Shown here: in pieces, positions 41,396 through 48,793 of the stretch
How the letters are laid out: every line of letters begins with the position of its first letter
How positions within the stretch are numbered: position 1 is the first letter of the stretch
Source of the DNA: Spirochaetaceae bacterium
GTDB lineage: Bacteria; Spirochaetota; Spirochaetia; SZUA-6; Bin103
Direction of reading: 5' to 3'
Length of the DNA stretch: 54,895 nucleotides
Assembly (NCBI GenBank): GCA_028821475.1
Contig: JAPPGB010000086.1
Coordinates: 1 to 54,895 of the forward strand
Made by a program: the position numbers and the translations under genes
The notes under the pieces: model-generated
The model's database searches: none
What the model saw: only the letters and a program-made list of their open reading frames with translations
What the model was told of the DNA's origin: nothing

Positions 41396-42670
41396 TCAAT
41401 ACTCCGCGATGCTCGCAATCCCGTGATTCTCAATCTGGCGACGAATCACTTCGGCTGCAACACCGAATTCATAGGCTAAATCATCTACCCGCTCGGGTTC
41501 CACCGGGTTGGCGCTGTCGAGCGCTGCGCGAAGCGCCTCGGCGGGAGCCAGCAGCTCAGCCGCGAACGCGCGGTTTTGTGCCTGGCGATCGGTAGCCAAC
41601 GAAGTGAGAATAGCCGCACCTGTTTCGGTTCGGCCCAGGTAGTCCCCGAGCGCACGTGCAAGCAGAAAACGCGTCCCCGATTCACCGCGCGGGGCGATCA
41701 CACAGCTCGGGGTGTGCGCCGCCACGAGTCCGTGAATACGCAGCGACGGCATTACCTGTGCAACGTGCCCAAGCGCGAGACCTGCGCCCCCGTCGAACTC
41801 GAACCTGCCAATGCCGGAGGCAAGTTCGCTGCGTATGCGTCGGGCCAAGTCATACCCTCGCTCCCATGGCGCTCCTGTGACGTTCGCCGACACGTTGTCC
41901 CGCACGCGCGGCCAATCGCGGCCACCCTCGGCGGTAGCAAGCGTGTCGAAGGCGTCGTGCAGCCACCGTCCGACCGAACGCAACGACTCTTGGCTGGCGC
42001 TGGCCAACGCATCTTCGCGTATGGAGGGATCCACTGTTTCCCAGAAATCGATTACGGCGGAAGCCACGTCGTCAGAGACTTCGTAGGGATCAATGCCAAG
42101 GAGCGCGGCGGCGCGGCTGAATTCCTGCTCATCGGAATCCAGAGCGTTGACTGCCTCCCACGCATCGGCGAGAGACTCGACCGCATGTTCATGACGACCG
42201 ACTCCACGAATCCGCTCCAACACCGCGTCTATGACCGTCCGGAATTCCTGCTCGAGTTGAGCACGTTCGACATAGGTCTCCGACTCGTCAACGAACTCGA
42301 TTCTCGCGTACTGCGGCTGGGATCTTGTCCAGCGCAGATGCATGCGGCCAGACGACGGCACCACGTACAGGTTCGGTAGGACAAATCCGTCACCGGCGAA
42401 CGCCAGATTGTGTCTGAACTCAAATTCCATTCGTTGTTCTCTGGTATCCGCCACCTCGTACCAGATGTGCCACCAGTTGGCGATGAGCCACTCGGCGACA
42501 TGGTACAGCGGCACAATTACGTGATCTCGATAGCTCCGGTTGCGGCGATCTAGTACCGCCGTCACCAGCTGGTCCCGCGCCTCTATCGAGAGCGCCGCCA
42601 TTGTGTCACGCGCCAAGCTGTCGGACGAAGGCCCGGCATCCACCCAGTTGAATCGAAAGCGAATGCTCAT
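41396..42670 (-). CDS. ImmA/IrrE-like protein with degenerate metal site
   Basis: The 424-residue protein ends with an ImmA/IrrE-type domain: RFLLARALGDYL aligns with the usual RFTLAHELGHYL, and NRAFAAELLAPAEALRAAL plus LAYEFGVAAEVIRRQIENHG matches the family's downstream helices. The H-E-x-x-H zinc motif is replaced by R-A-x-x-D, so protease activity is unlikely. The N-terminal 330 residues (WLIANWWHIWYEV, acidic and helical segments) are of unknown type. The ATG overlaps the upstream stop (ATGA). GC content is low. It may sense or bind DNA damage- or phage-related signals, as ImmA-type proteins do, but without cleavage. A conserved role in defence is inference. Confidence 0.65.
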   Translation of the reverse strand: MSIRFRFNWVDAGPSSDSLARDTMAALSIEARDQLVTAVLDRRNRSYRDHVIVPLYHVAEWLIANWWHIWYEVADTREQRMEFEFRHNLAFAGDGFVLPNLYVVPSSGRMHLRWTRSQPQYARIEFVDESETYVERAQLEQEFRTVIDAVLERIRGVGRHEHAVESLADAWEAVNALDSDEQEFSRAAALLGIDPYEVSDDVASAVIDFWETVDPSIREDALASASQESLRSVGRWLHDAFDTLATAEGGRDWPRVRDNVSANVTGAPWERGYDLARRIRSELASGIGRFEFDGGAGLALGHVAQVMPSLRIHGLVAAHTPSCVIAPRGESGTRFLLARALGDYLGRTETGAAILTSLATDRQAQNRAFAAELLAPAEALRAALDSANPVEPERVDDLAYEFGVAAEVIRRQIENHGIASIAEY

Positions 42671-43101
42671 ATGAGCCCGGCTACGTGTTGCTCCGGCTTG
42701 AGCGGATAGCCATGGTACGAGCCCGATCCTGGTGACCCCTGTCTGGCTTCGAATACGACACCGTCCGCGCAGTGCCACACGTACCGCGGATACCCACTCT
42801 CCCACGTTCCGGTACGTCCCGCCTGAATGGCGTCTCGAAGCCATCTCTCCATCAGGTCCTGGCAGTTGGCATATCGCCGCGGGCAGATGGTTGCGTAGGG
42901 ACGACGACGCGGCATACCGGCGAAGCTTGGGGTGTCCTTGTGGTGGACACTGCCAACGTATCGGCTGGCGGCCGCAACTTCTGCCAGATCCGTTCCAGGA
43001 GGAGGCGGCTTGACCCGGCGATGTTTGAGATTGTTCCGCGTGCGGGTTGGTCTCATCGGCCCACAGGTCCGCCAATCGTCCGCTGCGCTCAAGCTACTCA
43101 T
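42667..43101 (-). CDS. small unknown partner of the ImmA-like protein
   Basis: I do not recognise this 144-residue protein. It has YVGSVHHKDTPSFAGMPRRR, CPRRYANCQDLMERWLRDAI, a PRYVWHCADGVVFEARQ strand pair, and a GSYHGYPL ending. Composition fits a small soluble domain. The ATG at 43101 has a GAGGG ribosome binding site; an ATG at 43056 would start at MRPTRTRNN. It is coupled to the ImmA-like gene by a 4-base overlap. The 286-base gap before the next gene (43102-43387) contains no gene. Confidence 0.55.
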   Translation of the reverse strand: MSSLSAADDWRTCGPMRPTRTRNNLKHRRVKPPPPGTDLAEVAAASRYVGSVHHKDTPSFAGMPRRRPYATICPRRYANCQDLMERWLRDAIQAGRTGTWESGYPRYVWHCADGVVFEARQGSPGSGSYHGYPLKPEQHVAGLI

Positions 43102-43387
43102 GTTCCCTCTGACCCAGAATGAGTACTCGATCCGTGCCAAGACCGGCGATCAGGGATCAGCAGGGTATCATGACGAGGGCTACCCTGTCCGCACCCACTT
43201 CGCCACCGTCGCCACCCCCACCTCCCTTCCATGCGTTGACGGCCGCGTGGCTGTTGGTCCGTCAGGACTCTGGCCGTTGACCGTGGCGGACGGCGCGAGT
43301 AGCGTGGTGTAGCGGGGCCGGCCGATGCAACCCCATCCCAAGACGGTTCCGGCACGCGCCGGCGCCCGCGGCACAGGAGGACAATTC

Positions 43388-44215
43388 ATGTACGACTTGA
43401 AGGGACAAGTAGCGCTGGTTACCGGCGCCGGCGGCGAGCACGGCATCGGCTACGCCATCGCCCGGCGGCTCGCCGAGGAGGGAGCGGACGTGGTGGTGAA
43501 CGACGTCAGCGCGCGGCCCTACCCGGACGCGGAGTGGGCCGGGCTGGACGCCGCGGTGTCCGCCATCGAGGCGCTCGGCCGGCGATCCGCGTGCGTGGTG
43601 GCGGACGTCGGCGACCCGCAGCAGGTGGACCGCATGGTAGCGGAGACGCTGGAGAAGATGGGGCGCATCGACATCCTGGTGAACAACGCCGGCACGCTCG
43701 CGGGTTGGGACCGCGTGCCGGTCGTGGAGTTGGAAGTTGACCTGTTTGACGCGGTTCAGCGGACCAACGTCCGCGGCACCTACCTGGTTTCGCGCGCGGT
43801 GGCGCGCCACATGCTGGAGCGCGGCGGCGGCGGGCGGGTCATCAACATCTCGTCGATCGCCGGCAGGACCGGCACCGCCAGGTACTCGGCCTACAACGCC
43901 TCCAAGTTCGCCGTGATCGGGTTTTCCCAGGCGCTCGCCCAGGAGCTCGCGCCGGCCGGCATTACCGTCAACACCATCTGTCCCGGCCTGGTGGAGACCG
44001 AGCGGGTCGTGCCGCTCGCCATGACCGCGCTCCCCGACCTTGACCCCGAGCCGCGGTTGCGCCAATTCCTGGAGGGCTACGCGGCCCGCAACCCCATCGG
44101 CCGGGTCGCCGATCCCGACGACGTCGCCAATACCGCGGCGTTCCTGGCCTCCGCGGAGGCCGCCTACCTCACCGGCATCGCCATGAACGTGTGCGGCGGC
44201 GTCCGCATGGACTGA
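43388..44215 (+). CDS. short-chain dehydrogenase/reductase
   Basis: The 275-residue classical SDR has VALVTGAGGEHGIGYAIARR (nucleotide binding; GGEHGIG is slightly unusual), DILVNNAGTLAGW, VINISSIAGRTG, and YSAYNASKFAVIGFS with catalytic Tyr and Lys, then TVNTICPGLVETERV. A clear AGGAGG ribosome binding site supports the ATG at 43388. It is the first gene of a plus-strand group with the DUF2961 protein and the MDR dehydrogenase, so a sugar-related alcohol is the likely substrate. Confidence 0.9.
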   Translation: MYDLKGQVALVTGAGGEHGIGYAIARRLAEEGADVVVNDVSARPYPDAEWAGLDAAVSAIEALGRRSACVVADVGDPQQVDRMVAETLEKMGRIDILVNNAGTLAGWDRVPVVELEVDLFDAVQRTNVRGTYLVSRAVARHMLERGGGGRVINISSIAGRTGTARYSAYNASKFAVIGFSQALAQELAPAGITVNTICPGLVETERVVPLAMTALPDLDPEPRLRQFLEGYAARNPIGRVADPDDVANTAAFLASAEAAYLTGIAMNVCGGVRMD

Positions 44216-44299
44216 CGCGGCGCACCGCAGCGCGTGGCCGGCGACCGCACGCTACCCGGTTTGCGCGCGGGTGCAGGGCTCCCGTACAGTAGCGCCCAC

Positions 44300-45433
44300 A
44301 TGTACGATCACCTCGCTACCCTCACCGGCGGCCGCACCGGGCGGGCTTCCTCGTGGGACACCAGCGGCCGCAACCAGGACCGCTGGCTCCTGGCGCCGGG
44401 GGAGGCGCGCGTGCTTGCCGACCTGGAAGGCCCCGGCGTCATCACCCACCTGTGGTTCACGCAGCGCGACCACTACCGCGAGTGCCTGCTGCGCATCACC
44501 TGGGACGACGCGCCCGCGCCCAGCATCGTGGCGCCGCTCGGCGACTTCTTCGGCCTCGGCCACGGCATCGTCAACAGCTACCAGTCGGCGCTGTTCACGG
44601 CGTCGACCAGGTCGAACAACCGCTTCAACGAAGGCTGCGCCCTGAACAGCTACGTGCCCATGCCGTTCCGGCGCCGGGCGTTGGTGGAGCTGGTCAACGA
44701 GAGCGACGAAGAGCACCTGCAGTACTTCTACATCGACTACGAGCGGCTGGCCGAGCCGCGTGCGGAGAGCGGATACCTGCACGCCGAGTTCCGCCGCGCC
44801 AACCCATTCGGCGGCTGGGGGCACGAAATCCGCGTCAACACGCCGGAGGCCAACGTGGTCAACCGCGAACGGGAGGCGTGGGACAACAACTACGTGATCC
44901 TGGAGGCGCGTGGGCGCGGGCACTACCTGGGCTGCAACCTGTCGGTGACCAACTTCCAGGGCACCTGGTGGGGCGAGGGCGACGACATGATCTGGGTGGA
45001 CGGCTACCGCTGGCCGCCCGACCTGCACGGCACCGGCAGCGAGGACTACCTGAACCAGGCATGGCGCATGCAGGACAACGCCTTCCTGCGCAACGGCTCA
45101 TCGATCTTCGAGGACAACACCGGCGGCTACCAGACCAGCTACGTGCTGCACCTGGAAAACCCGGTGCGCTTCCGGGAGCAGATCAAGGTGACCATCGAGC
45201 ACGGCCACGGCAACCACCTGGCCAACGAGATGGCATCCACGGCGTATTGGTACGCCGCCGAGCCGGCCGCCGCGGCCGCCCCGCCGCCGGTGGCCGCCCG
45301 CCTGCCGGTGCTGCGCGACAACCAGGGCCGCTGGCTGCACGACCCGGCGCGCCGCCACCCGGGCCGCACCGTACCGGTAAACGCCGAGATGGCCGCCATG
45401 AAGGCCCGCGCCGCACGCGCCTCGGAGGAATAG
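44300..45433 (+). CDS. DUF2961 family protein (GH172-type glycoside hydrolase)
   Basis: DUF2961 corresponds to glycoside hydrolase family 172, whose members act on fructofuranosyl or arabinofuranosyl linkages. The 377-residue protein shows RASSWDTSGRNQDRW, VLADLEGPGVITHLWFT, WGEGDDMIWVDG and HGTGSEDYLNQAW, with the acidic residues expected at the active site (Glu and Asp of GEGDD and GSED). There is no signal peptide, so it may be cytoplasmic. A linker of Ala and Pro (about 330-340) precedes a basic C-terminal tail. The gene follows the SDR by 84 bases and the MDR gene starts 4 bases after it. Confidence 0.85.
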   Translation: MYDHLATLTGGRTGRASSWDTSGRNQDRWLLAPGEARVLADLEGPGVITHLWFTQRDHYRECLLRITWDDAPAPSIVAPLGDFFGLGHGIVNSYQSALFTASTRSNNRFNEGCALNSYVPMPFRRRALVELVNESDEEHLQYFYIDYERLAEPRAESGYLHAEFRRANPFGGWGHEIRVNTPEANVVNREREAWDNNYVILEARGRGHYLGCNLSVTNFQGTWWGEGDDMIWVDGYRWPPDLHGTGSEDYLNQAWRMQDNAFLRNGSSIFEDNTGGYQTSYVLHLENPVRFREQIKVTIEHGHGNHLANEMASTAYWYAAEPAAAAAPPPVAARLPVLRDNQGRWLHDPARRHPGRTVPVNAEMAAMKARAARASEE

Positions 45434-45437
45434 CCGG

Positions 45438-46520
45438 ATGCCGCGCGCCCTGATGGCGGTCGCGCCGCGCACCACCGAGCTGGTCGAGTACGACGAGCCG
45501 CCGCTCGGCGACCGCGACGTCCGCATCCGGAGCGAGTTCGCCGCCCCCAAGCACGGCACCGAGTCGCACGCCTACCTGGACGACCAGCGCCGGCTCGCGC
45601 GGCGCTTCCACCCCGAGTACCGAATCTTCGTGCCCGCGAATGGGGATGCTATCGGAAGGCCGTTTCCGCGCCGCCTCGGCAACATGACCGTGGGCACGGT
45701 GACCGAGGTGGGCGGCGCGGTGACCCGGTTCAAGGTGGGCGACCGCGTGTACGGCCACCTGCCGATTCGGGAAACCCACACCGTGTCCGAGGACGGCCCG
45801 CGCAAGTCGATGGCCGCCGGCACGCGCGAGCAGGAATTGCACCTGGTGCCGCCGGAGCTGTCGCCGGAGCAGGTGGTGCTGCTCGACCCCGCCCACTTCG
45901 CGCTGGCCGCGGTGCGCGACGCCGACGTGCGGGTCGGCGAGCGGGTGGCGGTGTTCGGCCTCGGCGCCATCGGCCTGCTGATCGTGCAGATGGCCCTCCT
46001 GAGCGGCGCCGTGACCGTGTACGCCGTCGACCCGCTGCCCTCGCGCCGCGCGCGCGCGCGCCGCCTCGGCGCCACCGCCTGCTACGACCCGGCTGCCTGC
46101 GACGTCGGCCTGGAGATCAAGCAGGCCACCGCCGGCGCCGGCGCCGACGTGGCCATCGAGGTGAGCGGCAACTACGGCGCGCTGCAGGACGCCATCCGCG
46201 CCGTGCACTACTCCGGCCTGGTAGTGACCGTCTCCAATTACCACGGCCCCGGCACCGCCCTGCACCTGGACGAGGAATGGCACCTGACCCGCGTTACGGT
46301 GCGCAGCAGCATGCCGGTATGGGGCAACCCGTCCCGCGACCACCCGCTGTGGGACGACCGCCGCGTCGAGGAGACCGCCCTGCAACTGATGCGCGCAGGC
46401 CGCCTGCAGAGCGACGGCTTGGTGCACCCAATCGTCCCCTTCGAGCAGTCCGCCGAAGCCTACCACTGGATTCAAGACACCCCCGACCGCGTAGTAAAAC
46501 TCGGCATCCGCTTCCCATGA
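45438..46520 (+). CDS. medium-chain (MDR) alcohol dehydrogenase-like protein
   Basis: The 360-residue protein has the MDR nucleotide-binding motif VFGLGAIGLLIVQMALLSGA and an N-terminal GroES-like domain. The usual catalytic-zinc ligand Cys near residue 38 is absent (PKHGTESHA), so either the zinc is bound differently or the enzyme is not a classical zinc dehydrogenase. The middle VYGHLPIRETHTVSED replaces the structural-zinc loop of sorbitol dehydrogenases. An AGGAA-type ribosome binding site sits within the end of the DUF2961 gene. Likely oxidises a sugar or polyol linked to the GH172-type step. Confidence 0.82.
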   Translation: MPRALMAVAPRTTELVEYDEPPLGDRDVRIRSEFAAPKHGTESHAYLDDQRRLARRFHPEYRIFVPANGDAIGRPFPRRLGNMTVGTVTEVGGAVTRFKVGDRVYGHLPIRETHTVSEDGPRKSMAAGTREQELHLVPPELSPEQVVLLDPAHFALAAVRDADVRVGERVAVFGLGAIGLLIVQMALLSGAVTVYAVDPLPSRRARARRLGATACYDPAACDVGLEIKQATAGAGADVAIEVSGNYGALQDAIRAVHYSGLVVTVSNYHGPGTALHLDEEWHLTRVTVRSSMPVWGNPSRDHPLWDDRRVEETALQLMRAGRLQSDGLVHPIVPFEQSAEAYHWIQDTPDRVVKLGIRFP

Positions 46521-46547
46521 CCCGGCCACCCATGCGAGTTGCGATCA

Positions 46548-47147
46548 ATGCTTGAGCTCTTGGATTTCGACAGACTCGAAGAGATCCTTGTTCTGATTAT
46601 TCCGGGCTTCGTATCCCTGAAGGTATGGACTCTCATCAATCCGACGGCGCGATTGAAGCTGGCGGACTATCTGCTGGATATCATCGCGTTTAGCGCGCTG
46701 AACTTCGTCGCTCTGGCCTGGCTGTTGTTACTGGTGGACCAGTCTTCATCCGTGCCACAATTGATACGAGTCGTTGTCAGGATCGCGGTATTTGTAGTCT
46801 TCCCGGCTGCGTGGCCGGTGTTTCTCCGTGCGATCCTTAGTTCGGGCTTACTGCGTGGCCGCATCATCAATCCGGTCCCACTAGCTTGGGATCACTTCTT
46901 TGGCAGAGGGGAGCACTGTTTCGTCCTGGTTCATCTCAAAAACGGTAACGTCATTGGTGGTCTGTACACTGGCGAATCGTTTGCTTCGTCGTATCCGGAA
47001 CCGCAGGAGATATTTCTCAGCGAGGTGTGGAGGATCGACGAAAACGGACGGTTTCAGCACAAGATCGAGGAGACCAAGGGAGTACTTGTCAACCACGAGG
47101 TAATAGAGTATCTTGAATTCTACACGACCGAAGGAGCTTCGAGTTGA
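46548..47147 (+). CDS. DUF6338-like membrane protein
   Basis: The 199-residue protein has two or three hydrophobic helices (about 14-30, 48-66, 80-98) and a C-terminal soluble half with VLVHLKNGNVIGGLYTGESF, SYPEPQEIFLSEVW and GVLVNHEVIEYLEF. The arrangement fits DUF6338, of unknown function. A TTG at 46539 is an alternative start. It has low GC. The following 62-codon gene overlaps by 4 bases. Frequent neighbours of such proteins are nucleases, and a GIY-YIG gene lies 280 bases downstream. Confidence 0.6.
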   Translation: MLELLDFDRLEEILVLIIPGFVSLKVWTLINPTARLKLADYLLDIIAFSALNFVALAWLLLLVDQSSSVPQLIRVVVRIAVFVVFPAAWPVFLRAILSSGLLRGRIINPVPLAWDHFFGRGEHCFVLVHLKNGNVIGGLYTGESFASSYPEPQEIFLSEVWRIDENGRFQHKIEETKGVLVNHEVIEYLEFYTTEGASS

Positions 47148-47332
47148 AGACCCACGAGGACGCCCCGCCCCCAAGAGGGGATAGCATACTACTGCGGAGA
47201 GGCTACACACCCAAACCCGCCCTTTCACCCGACAAGATCGTTCCGCCCAAAGGAGGAACCGGCGAAATCACGTTAGCTACTCGTCCACCTTCTGCAGACA
47301 ACCCGCCTTCGCCACATCCGAAGACGGACTGA
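47144..47332 (+). CDS. small hypothetical protein coupled to DUF6338-like gene (62 aa)
   Basis: The 62-residue protein is proline-rich (PPPRGDSILLRRGYTPKPA, then PPKGGTGEITLATRPP) and starts with TTG overlapping the upstream stop. An AAGGAG ribosome binding site seven bases before the TTG is strong evidence for translation. Likely an unstructured partner of the membrane protein. No family recognised. Confidence 0.5.
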   Translation: MKTHEDAPPPRGDSILLRRGYTPKPALSPDKIVPPKGGTGEITLATRPPSADNPPSPHPKTD

Positions 47333-47430
47333 GCCGTGCAGGCGCCACCGCATCTCTCTACGCTCCCCGCAAGGGTACACTCTCCGAGCTGAGCGGGTCG
47401 GTTACTAGTAGTTCCAAGAACAACAGAGAC

Positions 47431-48114
47431 ATGACTTGGATAGAAGCCATCTGCAGAGTACTGGAGGAATCTCCCGAGCCCATGAACCGCGCGGAGATTG
47501 CCGAGAGCGTAGTCAACCGGAACCTCGTCGACCACAAGGGGTCTGCACCTGCCGACGTCGTTTCTTCCACACTCAGTACGCACATCAATACGGAGCAAAA
47601 TCCCCTTGTCATAAGAGTCGCAAGAGGGCTCTACACGCTGGCCAACAAGCCTGTATCCGATGACGGAACGAGAGACGTAATCGTAACTTGTTTCGGAATG
47701 TTCTGGGAACGACAACCGATTGTCTGGCGTACAGTTCCCGAGATCTTGGGCATGCAGTATGTCGGATCAGATCCCGTCGATTTCTGTAACCAACTTGGCG
47801 TTTACTTGCTGTATGACAGCCGCGAAGTGATTTACGTGGGACGTACGACCGACCGATCTTTAGGGAGGCGACTGTCTGAGCACACCAAGGACCGACTGCG
47901 GACAAGATGGAATCGTTTTTCGTGGTTCGGCCTGCTTCCAGTACACGATTCTGGTACGCTGGGGGATCTGCCCGATTCGTTTTCTTCCTCAATGATGATC
48001 CCGACTCTTGAGGCGGTTCTCATCGAGGCTCTAGAACCTCGCCAGAACCGTAAGCGGGGAGACGACATGGCAGCCGTCGAATACATACAGAGGGTAGGTT
48101 TGCCAGAGCTCTAG
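47431..48114 (+). CDS. HARE-HTH plus GIY-YIG nuclease protein
   Basis: The 227-residue protein joins an N-terminal HARE-HTH winged helix (WIEAICRVLEESPEPMNRAE, then VVSSTLSTHIN and LVIRVARGLYTLA), a domain associated with restriction and modified-DNA reading, to a C-terminal GIY-YIG nuclease (GVYLLYDSREVIYVGRTTD, with Arg in GRRLSEH and a Glu near EAVLIEAL). The fusion suggests a nuclease guided by recognition of DNA. The ribosome binding site is weak. GC is low. No methylase gene is nearby, so a type IV-like restriction role is possible but only inferred. Confidence 0.75.
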   Translation: MTWIEAICRVLEESPEPMNRAEIAESVVNRNLVDHKGSAPADVVSSTLSTHINTEQNPLVIRVARGLYTLANKPVSDDGTRDVIVTCFGMFWERQPIVWRTVPEILGMQYVGSDPVDFCNQLGVYLLYDSREVIYVGRTTDRSLGRRLSEHTKDRLRTRWNRFSWFGLLPVHDSGTLGDLPDSFSSSMMIPTLEAVLIEALEPRQNRKRGDDMAAVEYIQRVGLPEL

Positions 48115-48189
48115 GTCAACCGAATCTCTCGGATCCGGGGTCGTGGCTGTCCATGTGTCGACCGGGTTGGCCGAGTAATCTACTTTGTC

Positions 48190-48659
48190 ATGGATCTGAC
48201 GCGGTCGCTGAAGCCGGTGTTGCCGGCGGATGTGGAGCGGCGGTTGCACGAGCCGCCGCCGCGCTCGGCGAGCGAGTTTCTGGCCGAGCCGTATGCGCTC
48301 GCTCGGAGCAGGTCGAGCACTACCGGGAGCTTGGGTTCGTGAAGGCCGCGGATGACTCGGAGTTCGTCGACATCTTCAGCGTCACGAAGGATCTCCCGCT
48401 GCCCGGCGAGTTGGCGTGGCACTGGGTGCCGCTGGCCGCTGGCGACTGCACGTTCCACTCCGGCTGCGTCTACCACCGCGCCGACGCCAACCGCACCGCC
48501 GCCATGCGTGAAGCGATGACCGTGGCCTACATGTCTGCCGACGCCGTCTACGACTGGCCGGACTGGAACTCGCGGGTCGAGAACATGCACGGCTTCGGCA
48601 CCGCCGGACTGTGCCGCGGCGCCCCGCTCAACAAGCCGAGTAACCCACAGCTGGCGTAG
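48190..48659 (+). pseudogene. decayed phytanoyl-CoA dioxygenase gene
   Basis: A start MDLTRSLKPVLPADVERRL runs in one frame to about 48340; the text EQVEHYRELGFVKA, the family's N-terminal motif, then appears in another frame (about 48315), joined directly to DSEFVDIFSVTKDLPLP, GELAWHWVPLAAGDCTFHSG and HRADANRTAAMREAMTV, the C-terminal PhyH part. About 150 residues, including the H-x-D iron ligands, are missing, and the frame shifts once. It is a pseudogene from internal deletion. Confidence 0.75.
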
Positions 48660-48693
48660 ACCGGCACTGAACCGGCCATCGCTACCCGACGGC

Positions 48694-48793
48694 AGTTGCG
48701 CGTATAGCCCTACGCGCAAGAATAGCTGCGCATAGGGTTGATAGTTGCGCGTATAGCGGCCATAGTTGCGCGTATAGTCCTACGCGCAACTAT
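48694..48793. promoter_or_regulatory. repeat operator before the Fic-like gene
   Basis: The unit AGTTGCGCGTATAG occurs at 48694, 48743 and 48764 (the last two 21 bases apart). Inverted copies (TACGCGCAA) follow the first at 48711-48719 and the third at 48781-48791, making palindromes with 6-base centres. A degenerate copy lies at about 48725-48735. The last palindrome touches the ATG at 48792 and includes TATAGT, a likely -10. The next gene has an N-terminal HTH, so autoregulation is probable. Confidence 0.75.

Noticed and set aside
48694-48793. CRISPR array
   Set aside because: Repeats are 14 bases, partly inverted and unevenly spaced with no spacers; an operator explains them better.
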